DNA of 46,260 nucleotides from Burkholderiaceae bacterium (GTDB lineage Bacteria; Pseudomonadota; Gammaproteobacteria; Burkholderiales; Burkholderiaceae_C). The stretch spans positions 1 through 46,260 of the forward strand of contig JANJVX010000227.1 in NCBI GenBank assembly GCA_024709845.1, given 5' to 3'. Below, piece after piece: positions 27,198 to 37,097 of this stretch (positions are counted from its first letter, which is position 1; the number at the start of each line of letters is the position of its first letter). Position numbers and translations under genes: made by a program. Under the pieces are notes generated by a model. The model searched no databases, was not told the origin of the DNA, and saw nothing but the letters and a program-made list of their open reading frames with translations.

Positions 27198-28307
27198 ATG
27201 CCATCGCTTGACTTCGAGCAGGAGCAGTCCCGGTTCCTGTCGTTTCACGACCAACACCTGTCGACCATGCAGGCCGCCTGTGAGGCCTATGTGGCCCTCG
27301 TGAACGCACAGTTGATGCGCGACGGCACGCTGGAGATCTCCAAGGTCGAAGGTCGGGTCAAGGAACGCGATGAATGCATCCGCAAGTTCTCGCGCAAGTA
27401 CCGCGCAGGGCTGGAAGAGAGCGGAACCCCCTACGAAATTCGCCCCTTCATCAGCGACCTGATCGGCGTGCGCGTGGTCTGCCTGTACGAGGACGAGCTG
27501 GACAAGGTGGCGCAGGCGGTCGAAAACGTTTTCGACGTCATCGACGTGACCGACAAGGTCCGGGACGTGGAGGGCACGGAGGGCTCCTTCGGCTACAAGG
27601 GCCTGCATCTGGACTTGCGGCTCAATGCCGCGCAGGCAGCCCTGCCGGAACAGGCCCTGCTGACCGAGTGGCCCATTGAATTGCAGATCCGCACGATTGT
27701 TCAGGACTCCTGGAGCGTTCTGGACCACAAGATCAAGTACAAGAAAGCCATTCCGGGGCCGCTCAAGCGGCGCATCAACGTGCTGGCAGCGCTGTTTGAG
27801 CTGGCGGACCGCGAATTCCGTCAGATCCGGGACGAGACCGAAGCCGAAATGCGCAAGACGCCGGACGAACCCGACGATCCCGTCACCGATGCCGACCCGC
27901 AACCGGCCGCGCCCGAATCGGCCCAGGGCAGCGGGCTCAATGCGTTCTCGTTCCTCAAGATCGCCAACCATTTCTTCAAGGATTTCGCGTTCGAGCCGCA
28001 CAAGGTGGACAGCTTTGTCGATGACGTGCATGCGTGGTCACCGGGCATCACCCGGGCACGCTTCAACACCTTGATGCGCCAGACGATCGGCATCGTCAAG
28101 CGCTACAAGCAGTATTTCGAGGAACAGAACCCGTCAGCCCAGTTCAATCCGTACACCGTCATCCGCCACTGCCTGTACCTGAGTAACAAGGACTTGTTTG
28201 GCCATGCGCTGCGCAAGGTGTCCCGGACTTCGTTCGAGGCCTGGCTGCAGACCCAGGGTGCCGCAGCCCCGGCAGGCGCAAAAAATATTGATAAAAAAGG
28301 CCTCTAG
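27198..28307 (+). CDS. RelA/SpoT-domain small alarmone synthetase with C-terminal extension
   Basis: GRVKERDECIRKFSRKY, DLIGVRVVCLYEDEL, FGYKGLHLDLRL, ELQIRTIVQDSWSVLDHKIKYK. Confidence 0.85.
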   Translation: MPSLDFEQEQSRFLSFHDQHLSTMQAACEAYVALVNAQLMRDGTLEISKVEGRVKERDECIRKFSRKYRAGLEESGTPYEIRPFISDLIGVRVVCLYEDELDKVAQAVENVFDVIDVTDKVRDVEGTEGSFGYKGLHLDLRLNAAQAALPEQALLTEWPIELQIRTIVQDSWSVLDHKIKYKKAIPGPLKRRINVLAALFELADREFRQIRDETEAEMRKTPDEPDDPVTDADPQPAAPESAQGSGLNAFSFLKIANHFFKDFAFEPHKVDSFVDDVHAWSPGITRARFNTLMRQTIGIVKRYKQYFEEQNPSAQFNPYTVIRHCLYLSNKDLFGHALRKVSRTSFEAWLQTQGAAAPAGAKNIDKKGL

Positions 28308-28347
28308 GCCAATATATAAAAGCGCAAAAAGCTATCTTTACGATAGC
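28282..28347 (-). repeat. Dispersed repeat, copy D
   Basis: Reverse complement GCTATCGTAAAGATAGCTTTTTGCGCTTTTATATATTGGCCTAGAGGCCTTTTTTATCAATATTTT. Confidence 0.8.
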
Positions 28348-28446
28348 AACCGCATTGATCACTTGCGGTGTCTTGTCGCTGCTGTCGCGTACGCGACTGG
28401 CTATCGGTAGTTCCACTGCCCGCAGAAGTAACCAAATACTGTTATA

Positions 28447-28457
28447 TTGCACTGCAA
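28447..28457. promoter_or_regulatory. Candidate PhaR-type operator
   Basis: TTGCACTGCAA palindrome, fits TGCN3GCA, 18 bp upstream of phaZ start. Confidence 0.4.
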
Positions 28458-28475
28458 CATTTTCGGATTCCGCCC

Positions 28476-30200
28476 ATGCTCTACCAGATCTACGAAACCC
28501 AGCGCTCCTTGATGGAGCCTTTTGCGGACTTTGCGCTGGCTGCCTCCAAGCTCTACAGCAATCCGTCCTCGCCGTTCCAGAAGACGCCTCTGTCGCAGCG
28601 CATGTCGGCAGGGTACGACCTGATCTACCGTCTGGGCAAAGACTACGAGAAGCCCGGGTTCGAGATCAAGACCGTACCGGTGGACGGTGTGGAAGTGGCC
28701 ATTCACGAGCGCGTGGAGATCAACAAGCCCTTCTGCGAACTGCGCCGGTTCAAGCGTTTCTCTGACGATCCGAAAACGCTTGAGAAACTCAAGGGTCAGC
28801 CCGTCGTGCTGATCGTCGCCCCGCTGTCGGGCCACTACGCCACGCTGCTGCGCGACACCGTGCGCTCCATGTTGAGCGACCACAAGGTCTACATCACCGA
28901 CTGGAAGAATGCCCGGCTGGTGCCGCTGTCCGAGGGCGAATTCCATCTGGACGACTACGTCAATTACGTGCAGGAGTTCATCCGCCACCTGCAAGGGATC
29001 TATGGCAACTGCCATGTCATCAGCGTCTGCCAGCCCACCGTACCCGTGCTGGCCGCCGTCTCGCTGATGGCCAGCCGGGGCGAAACCACACCGCTGTCGA
29101 TGACCATGATGGGCGGCCCCATCGACGCGCGCAAATCGCCCACGGCGGTGAACAACCTGGCCAACGAGCGCAGCTTCGAGTGGTTCGAGAACAACGTCAT
29201 CTACCGCGTGCCGGGCAACTTCCCCGGCGCTGGCCGCCGCGTGTACCCGGGCTTCCTGCAGCATGCCGGCTTCGTCGCCATGAACCCCGACCGCCACGCA
29301 GTCAACCACTACGACTATTTCAAGAACCTGATCAAGGCCGACGACATCAGCACCGAGGCGCATCGCAAGTTCTATGACGAGTACAACGCCGTGCTCGACA
29401 TGGACGCCGACTACTACCTCGAAACCATCCACACCGTGTTCCAGGAATTCAAGCTGGTCAACGGCACCTGGGATGTCCGCTCTCCGGAAGGCAAGGTCGA
29501 GCGCGTGCGTCCGCAGGACATCACCCAGGGCGCCCTGCTGACCATTGAAGGCGAGCTGGACGACATCTCCGGCGCCGGCCAGACACGCGCCGCCCACGAC
29601 CTGTGCACCGGGCTGGCAGGCAAGGAGCAGCGCCACCACGAGGCCAAGGGCGCCGGCCACTACGGCATTTTCAGCGGCCGCCGCTGGCGCGAGCAGGTGT
29701 ATCCGCTGGTCCGCAGCTTCATCCTGGAGCACCAGAAGCCCCAGGCCAAGGCAGCCGCTGCGCCTATGGCCACTCCGAAGAAGGCCCCGACGGCCCAGGC
29801 CACTGCGGTGGAAGAAAAGCCACGGGCCCGCCCGGCACCCGCCCCCGCCAGCACCCGCAAAGCCGCCAGCGCCAAGACAACGCCGCCCAAGAAGCCAGCC
29901 GCTGCGCCCCAGCCAGCGGCCACACGCCCCGCCAAAGCAGCGGCGCCTGCCGTGAAACCCTCCGCGCAGGCCAAGACGGCGGCGGCTGCACCCGCCCCCG
30001 TTCAGCCCGCTCAGCCCGTGCAGGCCAAGGCCTCCGCACCCGCCACGCGCTGGGTCACCCCGGTGGCGGCCAGCCCCGCCGTTGCACCGGTCACCGCGGC
30101 AGCGGCCCCGGCGGTGCAGCCCGAAGGCGAAGTCGCCACCGTCACGGCGGCTCCGGCGCCCGTTCAGGCCAAGCGCCCATCGCGCAACAAGGCGGCCTGA
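28476..30200 (+). CDS. phaZ: Intracellular polyhydroxyalkanoate depolymerase with Ala/Pro/Lys-rich C-terminal tail
   Basis: [27 protein letters not shown]..., [46 protein letters not shown]. Confidence 0.9.
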   Translation: MLYQIYETQRSLMEPFADFALAASKLYSNPSSPFQKTPLSQRMSAGYDLIYRLGKDYEKPGFEIKTVPVDGVEVAIHERVEINKPFCELRRFKRFSDDPKTLEKLKGQPVVLIVAPLSGHYATLLRDTVRSMLSDHKVYITDWKNARLVPLSEGEFHLDDYVNYVQEFIRHLQGIYGNCHVISVCQPTVPVLAAVSLMASRGETTPLSMTMMGGPIDARKSPTAVNNLANERSFEWFENNVIYRVPGNFPGAGRRVYPGFLQHAGFVAMNPDRHAVNHYDYFKNLIKADDISTEAHRKFYDEYNAVLDMDADYYLETIHTVFQEFKLVNGTWDVRSPEGKVERVRPQDITQGALLTIEGELDDISGAGQTRAAHDLCTGLAGKEQRHHEAKGAGHYGIFSGRRWREQVYPLVRSFILEHQKPQAKAAAAPMATPKKAPTAQATAVEEKPRARPAPAPASTRKAASAKTTPPKKPAAAPQPAATRPAKAAAPAVKPSAQAKTAAAAPAPVQPAQPVQAKASAPATRWVTPVAASPAVAPVTAAAAPAVQPEGEVATVTAAPAPVQAKRPSRNKAA

Positions 30201-30208
30201 TATCCGGC

Positions 30209-30859
30209 ATGCAGGCACTGGAGGGTCTGGCTGCGCGCATTGATGCGGCCCTGCCGCAGACCCAATGCACGCGCTGCGGCTATGCCGACTGTGCGGCCTA
30301 TGCCACGGCCATCGCCAGCGGCGAGGCCGGTATCGACCAGTGCCCCCCAGGGGGTGCCCAGGGCATTGCCCGGCTGGCTGCACTGACAGGCCAGGCGGCC
30401 CGCCCGCTCGACCCGCGCTTTGGCACCGAAGGTCCGCGCAGCGTGGTGGTGATTGATGAAAACTGGTGCATCGGCTGCTCCCTGTGCATCAAGGCCTGCC
30501 CGACCGATGCCATCGTCGGTGCGAACAAGCTCATGCATACGGTGATGGAGCCGTACTGCACTGGCTGCGAACTGTGCATACCTGCCTGTCCGGTCGACTG
30601 CATGTCCCTGGAGAACGCCAGTGGCCAGGCCACCGGCTGGGCTGCCTGGAGCCCCGCGCAGGCCCAGCAGGCGCGAGAACGCTATGTTTTCCGGCAAGAA
30701 CGGCTGGCCCGCGAGGCGCACGAAGAAACCGAACGGCTGGGCACACCTGCCCTCGCGGCCGCCGCAGCCGGCACGGACTCGCCACCGCCTCCAGCAGAGA
30801 ACAAACAGGCCGCCATTGCCGCCGCGCTGGCACGGGCCCGGGAACGCCGGGCTGGCTGA
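30209..30859 (+). CDS. RnfB/RsxB-like iron-sulfur protein without membrane anchor
   Basis: [12 protein letters not shown]...CPPGG cluster motif plus two 4Fe-4S motifs [12 protein letters not shown] and [12 protein letters not shown]. Confidence 0.85.
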   Translation: MQALEGLAARIDAALPQTQCTRCGYADCAAYATAIASGEAGIDQCPPGGAQGIARLAALTGQAARPLDPRFGTEGPRSVVVIDENWCIGCSLCIKACPTDAIVGANKLMHTVMEPYCTGCELCIPACPVDCMSLENASGQATGWAAWSPAQAQQARERYVFRQERLAREAHEETERLGTPALAAAAAGTDSPPPPAENKQAAIAAALARARERRAG

Positions 30860-30880
30860 GCGCAGAAGCGGCCGTCTGTT

Positions 30881-32395
30881 TCAGGCGCGGGCGGCGAGGT
30901 TTTTGTAGACGCCGCAACCCACGTACATGTCGTCCACCATGAGGACGAACGACATCTTGGTCTGCACCGTGCCCGTGGCCGGGTTGTTGATGTCGTACTC
31001 GACCCAGCCCGGTCCCCGCTCGGCCTGGGCCACGATGTCCTGCACCAGCTGTTCACCCGCGATGCCCGGAATGTCCTGCACCCGTGTGCTCACCTTGGCC
31101 GGGTTGCCACCAAAAGCCAGGTAGGTGCCAGCCCGGTCGAGCGCAAACACGTACATGTCGCGGTCGTGGAACGGCTGGCTCTTGTCGGTAATGGTGCGCA
31201 GGAACTGGTCGCGCGAGGTGCCTGCACGCATGGCCACGGCACGCTGGACCAGTGCCACGGCCTCGTCGGCCGTGCCTTGCTGCAGACGGAAGGACTCCAC
31301 CGCGCTCGACAGTGTGCGGGCCCGGCCCTCCAGGGCATTGGCCTGCTGTACGGCGTGCTCCACCATATGGGCGTTGTGCTGGGTGATCTGGTCCAGCTGG
31401 CGCACGGCGGTGGTGATTTCCTGCAGGCCGGTACTCTGCTCGGCCCCCGATGTGGCAATCTCCGACATGGTGGCCGCCACACTGCGGATTCCGCCGGCCA
31501 TGGACGAAATGCCCTCCCCTGCGGAGCGGATGAGTCCGGCGCTGGACTCCACCTGCTGGACCGACGCGCTGATCAGTGCCCGGATTTCCCGCGCCGCCTC
31601 GCCCGAGCGCCCGGCCAGGGTACGGACCTCCGAAGCCACCACGGCAAAGCCGCGCCCTTGCTCACCCGCCCGAGCGGCCTCCACGGCGGCGTTCAGGGCC
31701 AGAATGTTGGTCTGGAAGGCAATGCCGTCGATCACACCAATGATTTCATTCATGCGGCGCGCGCCCTGCTGGATGGCCTCCACCGACTGCACGGCCCGCG
31801 CCATGGCCTGGGTTCCCTGCTCTGCCGCCTGGCTGACCTCGCGGGCCTGCAGGTCGGCGGCGTGGATGGTCTGGGCATTGTTCTGAACGGTGGACGACAG
31901 CTGTTCCACGCTGGCAGCGGTCTGCTCCAGGCTGGCTGCCTGCTGCTCCGTGCGCTCCGCCAATGCCTGGCTGTCCCGCGCGATGCTTTGCCCCGCATGC
32001 GACACCAGTGCGGCGTTGCTGCGGATATTGGCCACCATGCCCGAGAGGGTGCGCACCATGCGATCGAGCAGTTGGGCCAGATCGGCCAGTTCGTCCCGGC
32101 CCCGCATCTGCACATGAACGCCCAGGTTGCCTCGCGCGGTCTGGTCCATCGCATGCGCCAGGGCACCCAGGTCCGAAGACAGGCTGGCATACAGCGCGGC
32201 CAGCAGATACCCCACGCCCAGCACGCACAGCGCCAGAGCGCTCCACACCACCGGGGCGGACGCCCCCTGCCCGGCCAGCAAGGCCAGAAGCAGCAGGGAG
32301 GCCACCGCCACCGTCCCCAGCATCAGCAGCTTGCCCCACAGGGGCAGGCGCCGCATCAACGCAGTGCCCGGCAATAAGAATAGGGACTCGGTCAT
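30881..32395 (-). CDS. Methyl-accepting chemotaxis protein with C-terminal Cache-like domain
   Basis: [44 protein letters not shown] hairpin; C-terminal [18 protein letters not shown]...[36 protein letters not shown]. Confidence 0.92.
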   Translation of the reverse strand: MTESLFLLPGTALMRRLPLWGKLLMLGTVAVASLLLLALLAGQGASAPVVWSALALCVLGVGYLLAALYASLSSDLGALAHAMDQTARGNLGVHVQMRGRDELADLAQLLDRMVRTLSGMVANIRSNAALVSHAGQSIARDSQALAERTEQQAASLEQTAASVEQLSSTVQNNAQTIHAADLQAREVSQAAEQGTQAMARAVQSVEAIQQGARRMNEIIGVIDGIAFQTNILALNAAVEAARAGEQGRGFAVVASEVRTLAGRSGEAAREIRALISASVQQVESSAGLIRSAGEGISSMAGGIRSVAATMSEIATSGAEQSTGLQEITTAVRQLDQITQHNAHMVEHAVQQANALEGRARTLSSAVESFRLQQGTADEAVALVQRAVAMRAGTSRDQFLRTITDKSQPFHDRDMYVFALDRAGTYLAFGGNPAKVSTRVQDIPGIAGEQLVQDIVAQAERGPGWVEYDINNPATGTVQTKMSFVLMVDDMYVGCGVYKNLAARA

Positions 32396-32621
32396 TTTGT
32401 TGCCTCCTTGCCTGAAATGGGTTTTCTCTGCCGTTGTGCGGCGGGGAGCACCACCCCGCGGGAACGAACGCGAACCCACGGCACACTGCGTGTTATCACG
32501 CCATAGTGTTCATACTCTGCTTGCACTGTACTGACATCCAGTCTTGCCTGCCAGTCTTTCGGCATGCGGCGCCCATCCGGCGCAGGGCGGCATGCGATGC
32601 CATCGCCCATAATGGCGCCCC

Positions 32622-33827
32622 ATGAACCCCCTGCTTTCCCAATTGCAGCCCTACCCATTCGAGCGGCTGCGCCAGCTCTTCGCGGGTGTCACGCCCCCAG
32701 CGTCCTACAGCCCGGTCAGTCTGGGCATGGGCGAACCCCGCCACGCCACCCCGCCGTTCATCAAGGAAGCGCTGGTGGCCGGCCTCGACGGCCTGGCCAA
32801 CTATCCGGCCACAGCCGGAGAGCCCCGCCTGCGCGAAGCCTTCACCGGCTGGCTGGCGCGCCGCTATGGGCTGGCGATGGACCCCGCCACGCAAGTGCTG
32901 CCCATCAATGGCTCGCGGGAGGCGCTTTTTGCCTTTGCCCAGACCGTCATCGACCCCTCGGGCGGCGACGCGATGGTGGTGTGCCCCAACCCCTTCTACC
33001 AAATCTACGAAGGCGCAGCGCTGCTGGCGGGTGCCACGCCATATTTCGCCCCGAGTGACCCTGCGCGCAACTTCGCCGTGGACTGGGACAGCGTGCCCGA
33101 CGCTGTCTGGCAGCGCACGCAGCTGCTGTTTGTCTGCTCGCCCGGCAACCCCACGGGCGCGGTGATGCCGCTGGCCGAGTGGGAAAAGCTGTTCGCCCTC
33201 TCCGACCGCCATGGCTTCGTGATCGCATCCGACGAGTGCTACAGCGAGATCTACTTCCGCGATGAGCCCCCGCTGGGCGGGCTGGAAGCCGCCGCAAAGC
33301 TCGGCCGCAGCGATTTCCGGCGCCTGCTGTCCTTCACCAGCCTGTCCAAGCGCAGCAACGTGCCGGGCCTGCGCAGCGGTTTCGTGGCGGGCGACGCAGC
33401 GCTGGTCAAATCCTTCCTGCTCTACCGCACCTACCACGGCAGCGCCATGGGCCCGGCCGTGCAAAACGCCAGCATCGCCGCGTGGGGCGATGAGAGCCAT
33501 GTGATCGACAACCGTGCCTTGTACCGCGAGAAGTTCGCCCAGGTCACCCCGCTGCTGGAGCCCGTGATGGACGTGCACCTGCCCGACGCCGGTTTTTACC
33601 TGTGGGCGGGCGTGCCACCGCAACTGGGCCTGAGCGATACCGAGTTCGCACGCGGCCTGCTGGCTCAATACAATGTCACCGTGCTGCCCGGCAGTTACCT
33701 GGCGCGCGAAGTGGCAGGCACCAACCCCGGTGCCCAGCGCGTGCGCATGGCCCTGGTGGCCGAAACCTCCGAATGTGTGGAAGCCGCCCGGCGCATCGTC
33801 CAATTCATCCAATCCCGTTCCCGTTAA
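32622..33827 (+). CDS. dapC: Succinyldiaminopimelate transaminase
   Basis: Class I/II aminotransferase with [18 protein letters not shown]; directly upstream of dapD. Confidence 0.9.
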   Translation: MNPLLSQLQPYPFERLRQLFAGVTPPASYSPVSLGMGEPRHATPPFIKEALVAGLDGLANYPATAGEPRLREAFTGWLARRYGLAMDPATQVLPINGSREALFAFAQTVIDPSGGDAMVVCPNPFYQIYEGAALLAGATPYFAPSDPARNFAVDWDSVPDAVWQRTQLLFVCSPGNPTGAVMPLAEWEKLFALSDRHGFVIASDECYSEIYFRDEPPLGGLEAAAKLGRSDFRRLLSFTSLSKRSNVPGLRSGFVAGDAALVKSFLLYRTYHGSAMGPAVQNASIAAWGDESHVIDNRALYREKFAQVTPLLEPVMDVHLPDAGFYLWAGVPPQLGLSDTEFARGLLAQYNVTVLPGSYLAREVAGTNPGAQRVRMALVAETSECVEAARRIVQFIQSRSR

Positions 33828-33831
33828 TTCC

Positions 33832-34665
33832 ATGACCCAACACCTGCAGAGCACCATTGAAACCGCGTGGGAAAACCGCGCCAGCCTGTCTCCCAACGCC
33901 GCCCCCAAAGAAGTGCTGGATGCCGTCGAGCACGTCATCGCCGAGTTGAACAACGGCGCGCTGCGCGTGGCCACCCGCGAAGCCGTGGGCCAGTGGACGG
34001 TGCACCAGTGGATCAAGAAGGCCGTGCTGCTGTCGTTCCGCCTCAAGGACAACGAACTCATCGCTGCCGGCGATCTGGGTTTCTACGACAAGGTGCCGAC
34101 CCGTTTCGGCGGCCTGAGCGCGGCGGAAATGGCCGCCACCGGCGTGCGTGTGGTGCCACCGGCCGTGGCACGCCGCGGCAGCTTCGTCGCCAAGGGCGCC
34201 ATCCTGATGCCTTCCTACGTGAACATCGGCGCCTATGTGGATGAAGGCACCATGGTCGATACCTGGGCCACCGTGGGCTCGTGCGCGCAAGTGGGCAAGA
34301 ATGTGCATCTCTCGGGCGGCGTGGGTCTGGGCGGCGTGCTTGAACCCCTGCAGGCCAACCCGACCATCATCGAGGACAACTGCTTCATCGGCGCGCGCTC
34401 CGAAGTGGTCGAGGGCGTGATCGTCGAAGAAAACTCCGTGCTGGGCATGGGCGTCTACATCGGCCAGAGCACGCCGATCTTCAACCGCGACACCGGCGAG
34501 ATCAGCTACGGCCGCGTGCCCGCGGGCAGCGTGGTCATCAGCGGCAACCTGCCGAAGAAGACCAAGACCGGCCAGGACTATTCCACCTATGCTGCCGTCA
34601 TCGTCAAGACCGTGGACGCGCAAACGCGCTCCAAGACCAGTCTCAACGACCTGCTGCGCGACTGA
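33832..34665 (+). CDS. dapD: Tetrahydrodipicolinate N-succinyltransferase
   Basis: Left-handed beta helix; [48 protein letters not shown]. Confidence 0.96.
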   Translation: MTQHLQSTIETAWENRASLSPNAAPKEVLDAVEHVIAELNNGALRVATREAVGQWTVHQWIKKAVLLSFRLKDNELIAAGDLGFYDKVPTRFGGLSAAEMAATGVRVVPPAVARRGSFVAKGAILMPSYVNIGAYVDEGTMVDTWATVGSCAQVGKNVHLSGGVGLGGVLEPLQANPTIIEDNCFIGARSEVVEGVIVEENSVLGMGVYIGQSTPIFNRDTGEISYGRVPAGSVVISGNLPKKTKTGQDYSTYAAVIVKTVDAQTRSKTSLNDLLRD

Positions 34666-34716
34666 CACACCGCGACCGGCGCAGGCACGCAGCCACACCA
34701 CCTGAGGGAGATCACC

Positions 34717-35886
34717 ATGAGCACGATGGAGCGAATCCTGCGCCTGATGGCCGAAAAGAAGGCCTCGGACGTCTACCTGTCGGCCAACGCACCGGCGCTG
34801 ATCAAGATCAACGGCGAGTGCGTGCCGATCAACAACCAGATCCTGCCGCCGGACGCCACGCGCAACCTGCTCTCCGAAATCGTCCCCCCCGACCGCATCG
34901 AGGAGCTGGAAGAAACCGGCGAGCTGAACATGGGTGTACCGCTCTCGGGCGTGGGGCGTTTTCGCGTCAGTGCCATGCGCCAGCGCGGCAGCTATGCCGT
35001 GGTGATCCGTTTCATCAGCCAGCAGATTCCCGACCTGGCCGACCTGAGCCTGCCGCCCGTCCTGGGCGACCTGATCCTGGAAAAGCGCGGACTGATCCTG
35101 GTGGTGGGCGCCACCGGCTCGGGAAAGAGCACCTCGCTGGCCGCCATGATCGACCGGCGCAACGGCCTGCAGACCGGACACATCCTGACCATCGAGGACC
35201 CGGTCGAGTACCAGTTCAGGAACAAGAAATCCATCGTCAACCAGCGCGAGGTGGGCAGCGACACCCAATCGCTGCAGGTGGCACTGAAGAATGCCCTGCG
35301 CCAGGCGCCCGACGTGATCCTGATCGGCGAAATCCGTGACCGCGAAACCATGTCGGCCGCCATTGCCTACGCCCAGTCGGGCCACCTGTGCCTGGCCACG
35401 CTGCACGCCAACAACAGCTACCAGGCGCTCAACCGCATCCTGTCCTTCTACCCCGTGGAAGTGCGCCCGACCATGCTGGGCGACCTGGCCTCGGCGCTCA
35501 AGTCCATCATCTCGCAGCGCCTGGTGCGCACGGCTGCGGGCGAACGCCTGCCCGCCGTCGAGGTGATGCTCAACACCAAGCTGGTGGCCGAGCTGATCGA
35601 AAAGGGCGATTTCTCGGGCGTGCGCGAAGCCATGGAAAAATCCATGGCCGAAGGTTCGCAGACCTTCGAGGAGGATCTGGCCCGCCTCATCATGCAGAAC
35701 CGCATCGACCGCAAGGAGGGCCTGGCCTACGCCGACTCGCCCACCAACCTCATGTGGCGCCTGCAGAACGACTTCTCCCTGGCCGCCAAGGCCGCCCAGG
35801 CCAGCAAGGACGCTCACGACACCCAGAACCAGGACGACTCTCCCTCGTTCACCGAGATCGTGCTCGACATCAAGCCCGATACCTGA
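34717..35886 (+). CDS. pilU: PilT/PilU-family type IV pilus ATPase
   Basis: [49 protein letters not shown]. Confidence 0.88.
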   Translation: MSTMERILRLMAEKKASDVYLSANAPALIKINGECVPINNQILPPDATRNLLSEIVPPDRIEELEETGELNMGVPLSGVGRFRVSAMRQRGSYAVVIRFISQQIPDLADLSLPPVLGDLILEKRGLILVVGATGSGKSTSLAAMIDRRNGLQTGHILTIEDPVEYQFRNKKSIVNQREVGSDTQSLQVALKNALRQAPDVILIGEIRDRETMSAAIAYAQSGHLCLATLHANNSYQALNRILSFYPVEVRPTMLGDLASALKSIISQRLVRTAAGERLPAVEVMLNTKLVAELIEKGDFSGVREAMEKSMAEGSQTFEEDLARLIMQNRIDRKEGLAYADSPTNLMWRLQNDFSLAAKAAQASKDAHDTQNQDDSPSFTEIVLDIKPDT

Positions 35887-35906
35887 TTTCTCATCTCCCC
35901 TTTCCC

Positions 35907-37097
35907 ATGTCACGTACCCAGCAACTGGCCGAACAACTCATCGCCCTGCCCTCCGTCACCCCCAACGATGCCGGTTGCCTCCAGCTCCTCGCCCAACGCC
36001 TCGAACCCCTGGGCTTCGTCAACACCGCCATGGACAGCGGCCCGGAATCCTTCCGCGTCAGCAATTTGTGGTCAAAACGCTCTGCAAAGCTCACCAGTCC
36101 ATCGCCGAAAGCTATCAAATCAATAGCATTTGCCGGTCACACCGATGTGGTGCCCACCGGGCCGCTGGCCCAGTGGGGCAGCGATCCGTTCAAGCCCACA
36201 GTGCGCGATGGCAAGCTCTATGGGCGCGGCGCCAGCGACATGAAGACCTCCATTGCCGCCTTCGTGGTGGCCGTGGAGGAATTCCTGGCTGCGACCCCTG
36301 AACCCCTGATCGACATCGCCTTTCTGCTCACCAGCGACGAGGAAGGCCCGTCGGTCGATGGCACCAAGGTGGTGGTCGAACAGCTCAAGGCACGCGGCGA
36401 GCGGCTGGACTACTGCATCGTCGGCGAACCCACCTCGGTGCAGAAAACCGGCGACATGATCAAGAACGGCCGCCGCGGCACGCTCAGCGGCAAGCTCACG
36501 GTGCGCGGCATCCAGGGCCACATTGCCTACCCGCACCTGGCGCGCAACCCCATCCACCAGGCCGTGCCCGCCCTGGCCGAACTGGCAGCCATGCGCTGGG
36601 ACGAAGGCAACGCCTTCTTCCAGCCCACGAGCTGGCAGATGAGCAACATCCATGGTGGCACGGGCGCGAGCAACATCATTCCCGGCGACGTGGTGATCGA
36701 CTTCAACTTCCGCTTCTGCACCGAATCGACCGCCGAGGGCCTGAAACAGCGCGTGCACGCCGTGCTCGACCGCCATGAACTCGAATACGAGCTGCAGTGG
36801 ACCCTGGGCGGCCAGCCCTTCCTGACCACCCCGGGCGAACTGGTGGACGCCGTGCAACAGGCCATTGCCGATGAAACCGGACTGACCGCCGAACTCTCGA
36901 CCACCGGCGGCACCAGCGATGGCCGCTTCATCGCCACCCTGTGCCCGCAGGTGATCGAACTGGGCCCGCCCAACGCCAGCATCCACAAGATCGACGAGCA
37001 CATTGCCGTGGCCGACATCGAGCCGCTCAAGAACATTTACCGCCGCACGCTCGAAAACCTCCATGCGCAGGCACTGACCGCCGCGCAAGCCGCATGA
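35907..37097 (+). CDS. dapE: Succinyl-diaminopimelate desuccinylase
   Basis: [40 protein letters not shown]. Confidence 0.96.
   Translation: MSRTQQLAEQLIALPSVTPNDAGCLQLLAQRLEPLGFVNTAMDSGPESFRVSNLWSKRSAKLTSPSPKAIKSIAFAGHTDVVPTGPLAQWGSDPFKPTVRDGKLYGRGASDMKTSIAAFVVAVEEFLAATPEPLIDIAFLLTSDEEGPSVDGTKVVVEQLKARGERLDYCIVGEPTSVQKTGDMIKNGRRGTLSGKLTVRGIQGHIAYPHLARNPIHQAVPALAELAAMRWDEGNAFFQPTSWQMSNIHGGTGASNIIPGDVVIDFNFRFCTESTAEGLKQRVHAVLDRHELEYELQWTLGGQPFLTTPGELVDAVQQAIADETGLTAELSTTGGTSDGRFIATLCPQVIELGPPNASIHKIDEHIAVADIEPLKNIYRRTLENLHAQALTAAQAA
36063..36127 (-). repeat. Dispersed repeat, copy E (diverged, inside dapE)
   Basis: Reverse complement GCTATTGATTTGATAGCTTTCGGCGATGGACTGGTGAGCTTTGCAGAGCGTTTTGACCACAAAT; AGCTAT-N6-ATAGC end strongly conserved. 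Confidence 0.6.

Noticed and set aside
29737-30200. phaZ low-complexity tail as a frameshift/sequence artefact
   Set aside because: Reading frame stays open with plausible codon usage to a stop just before the rnfB-like start, so an artefact is not needed. Kept as a finding instead.
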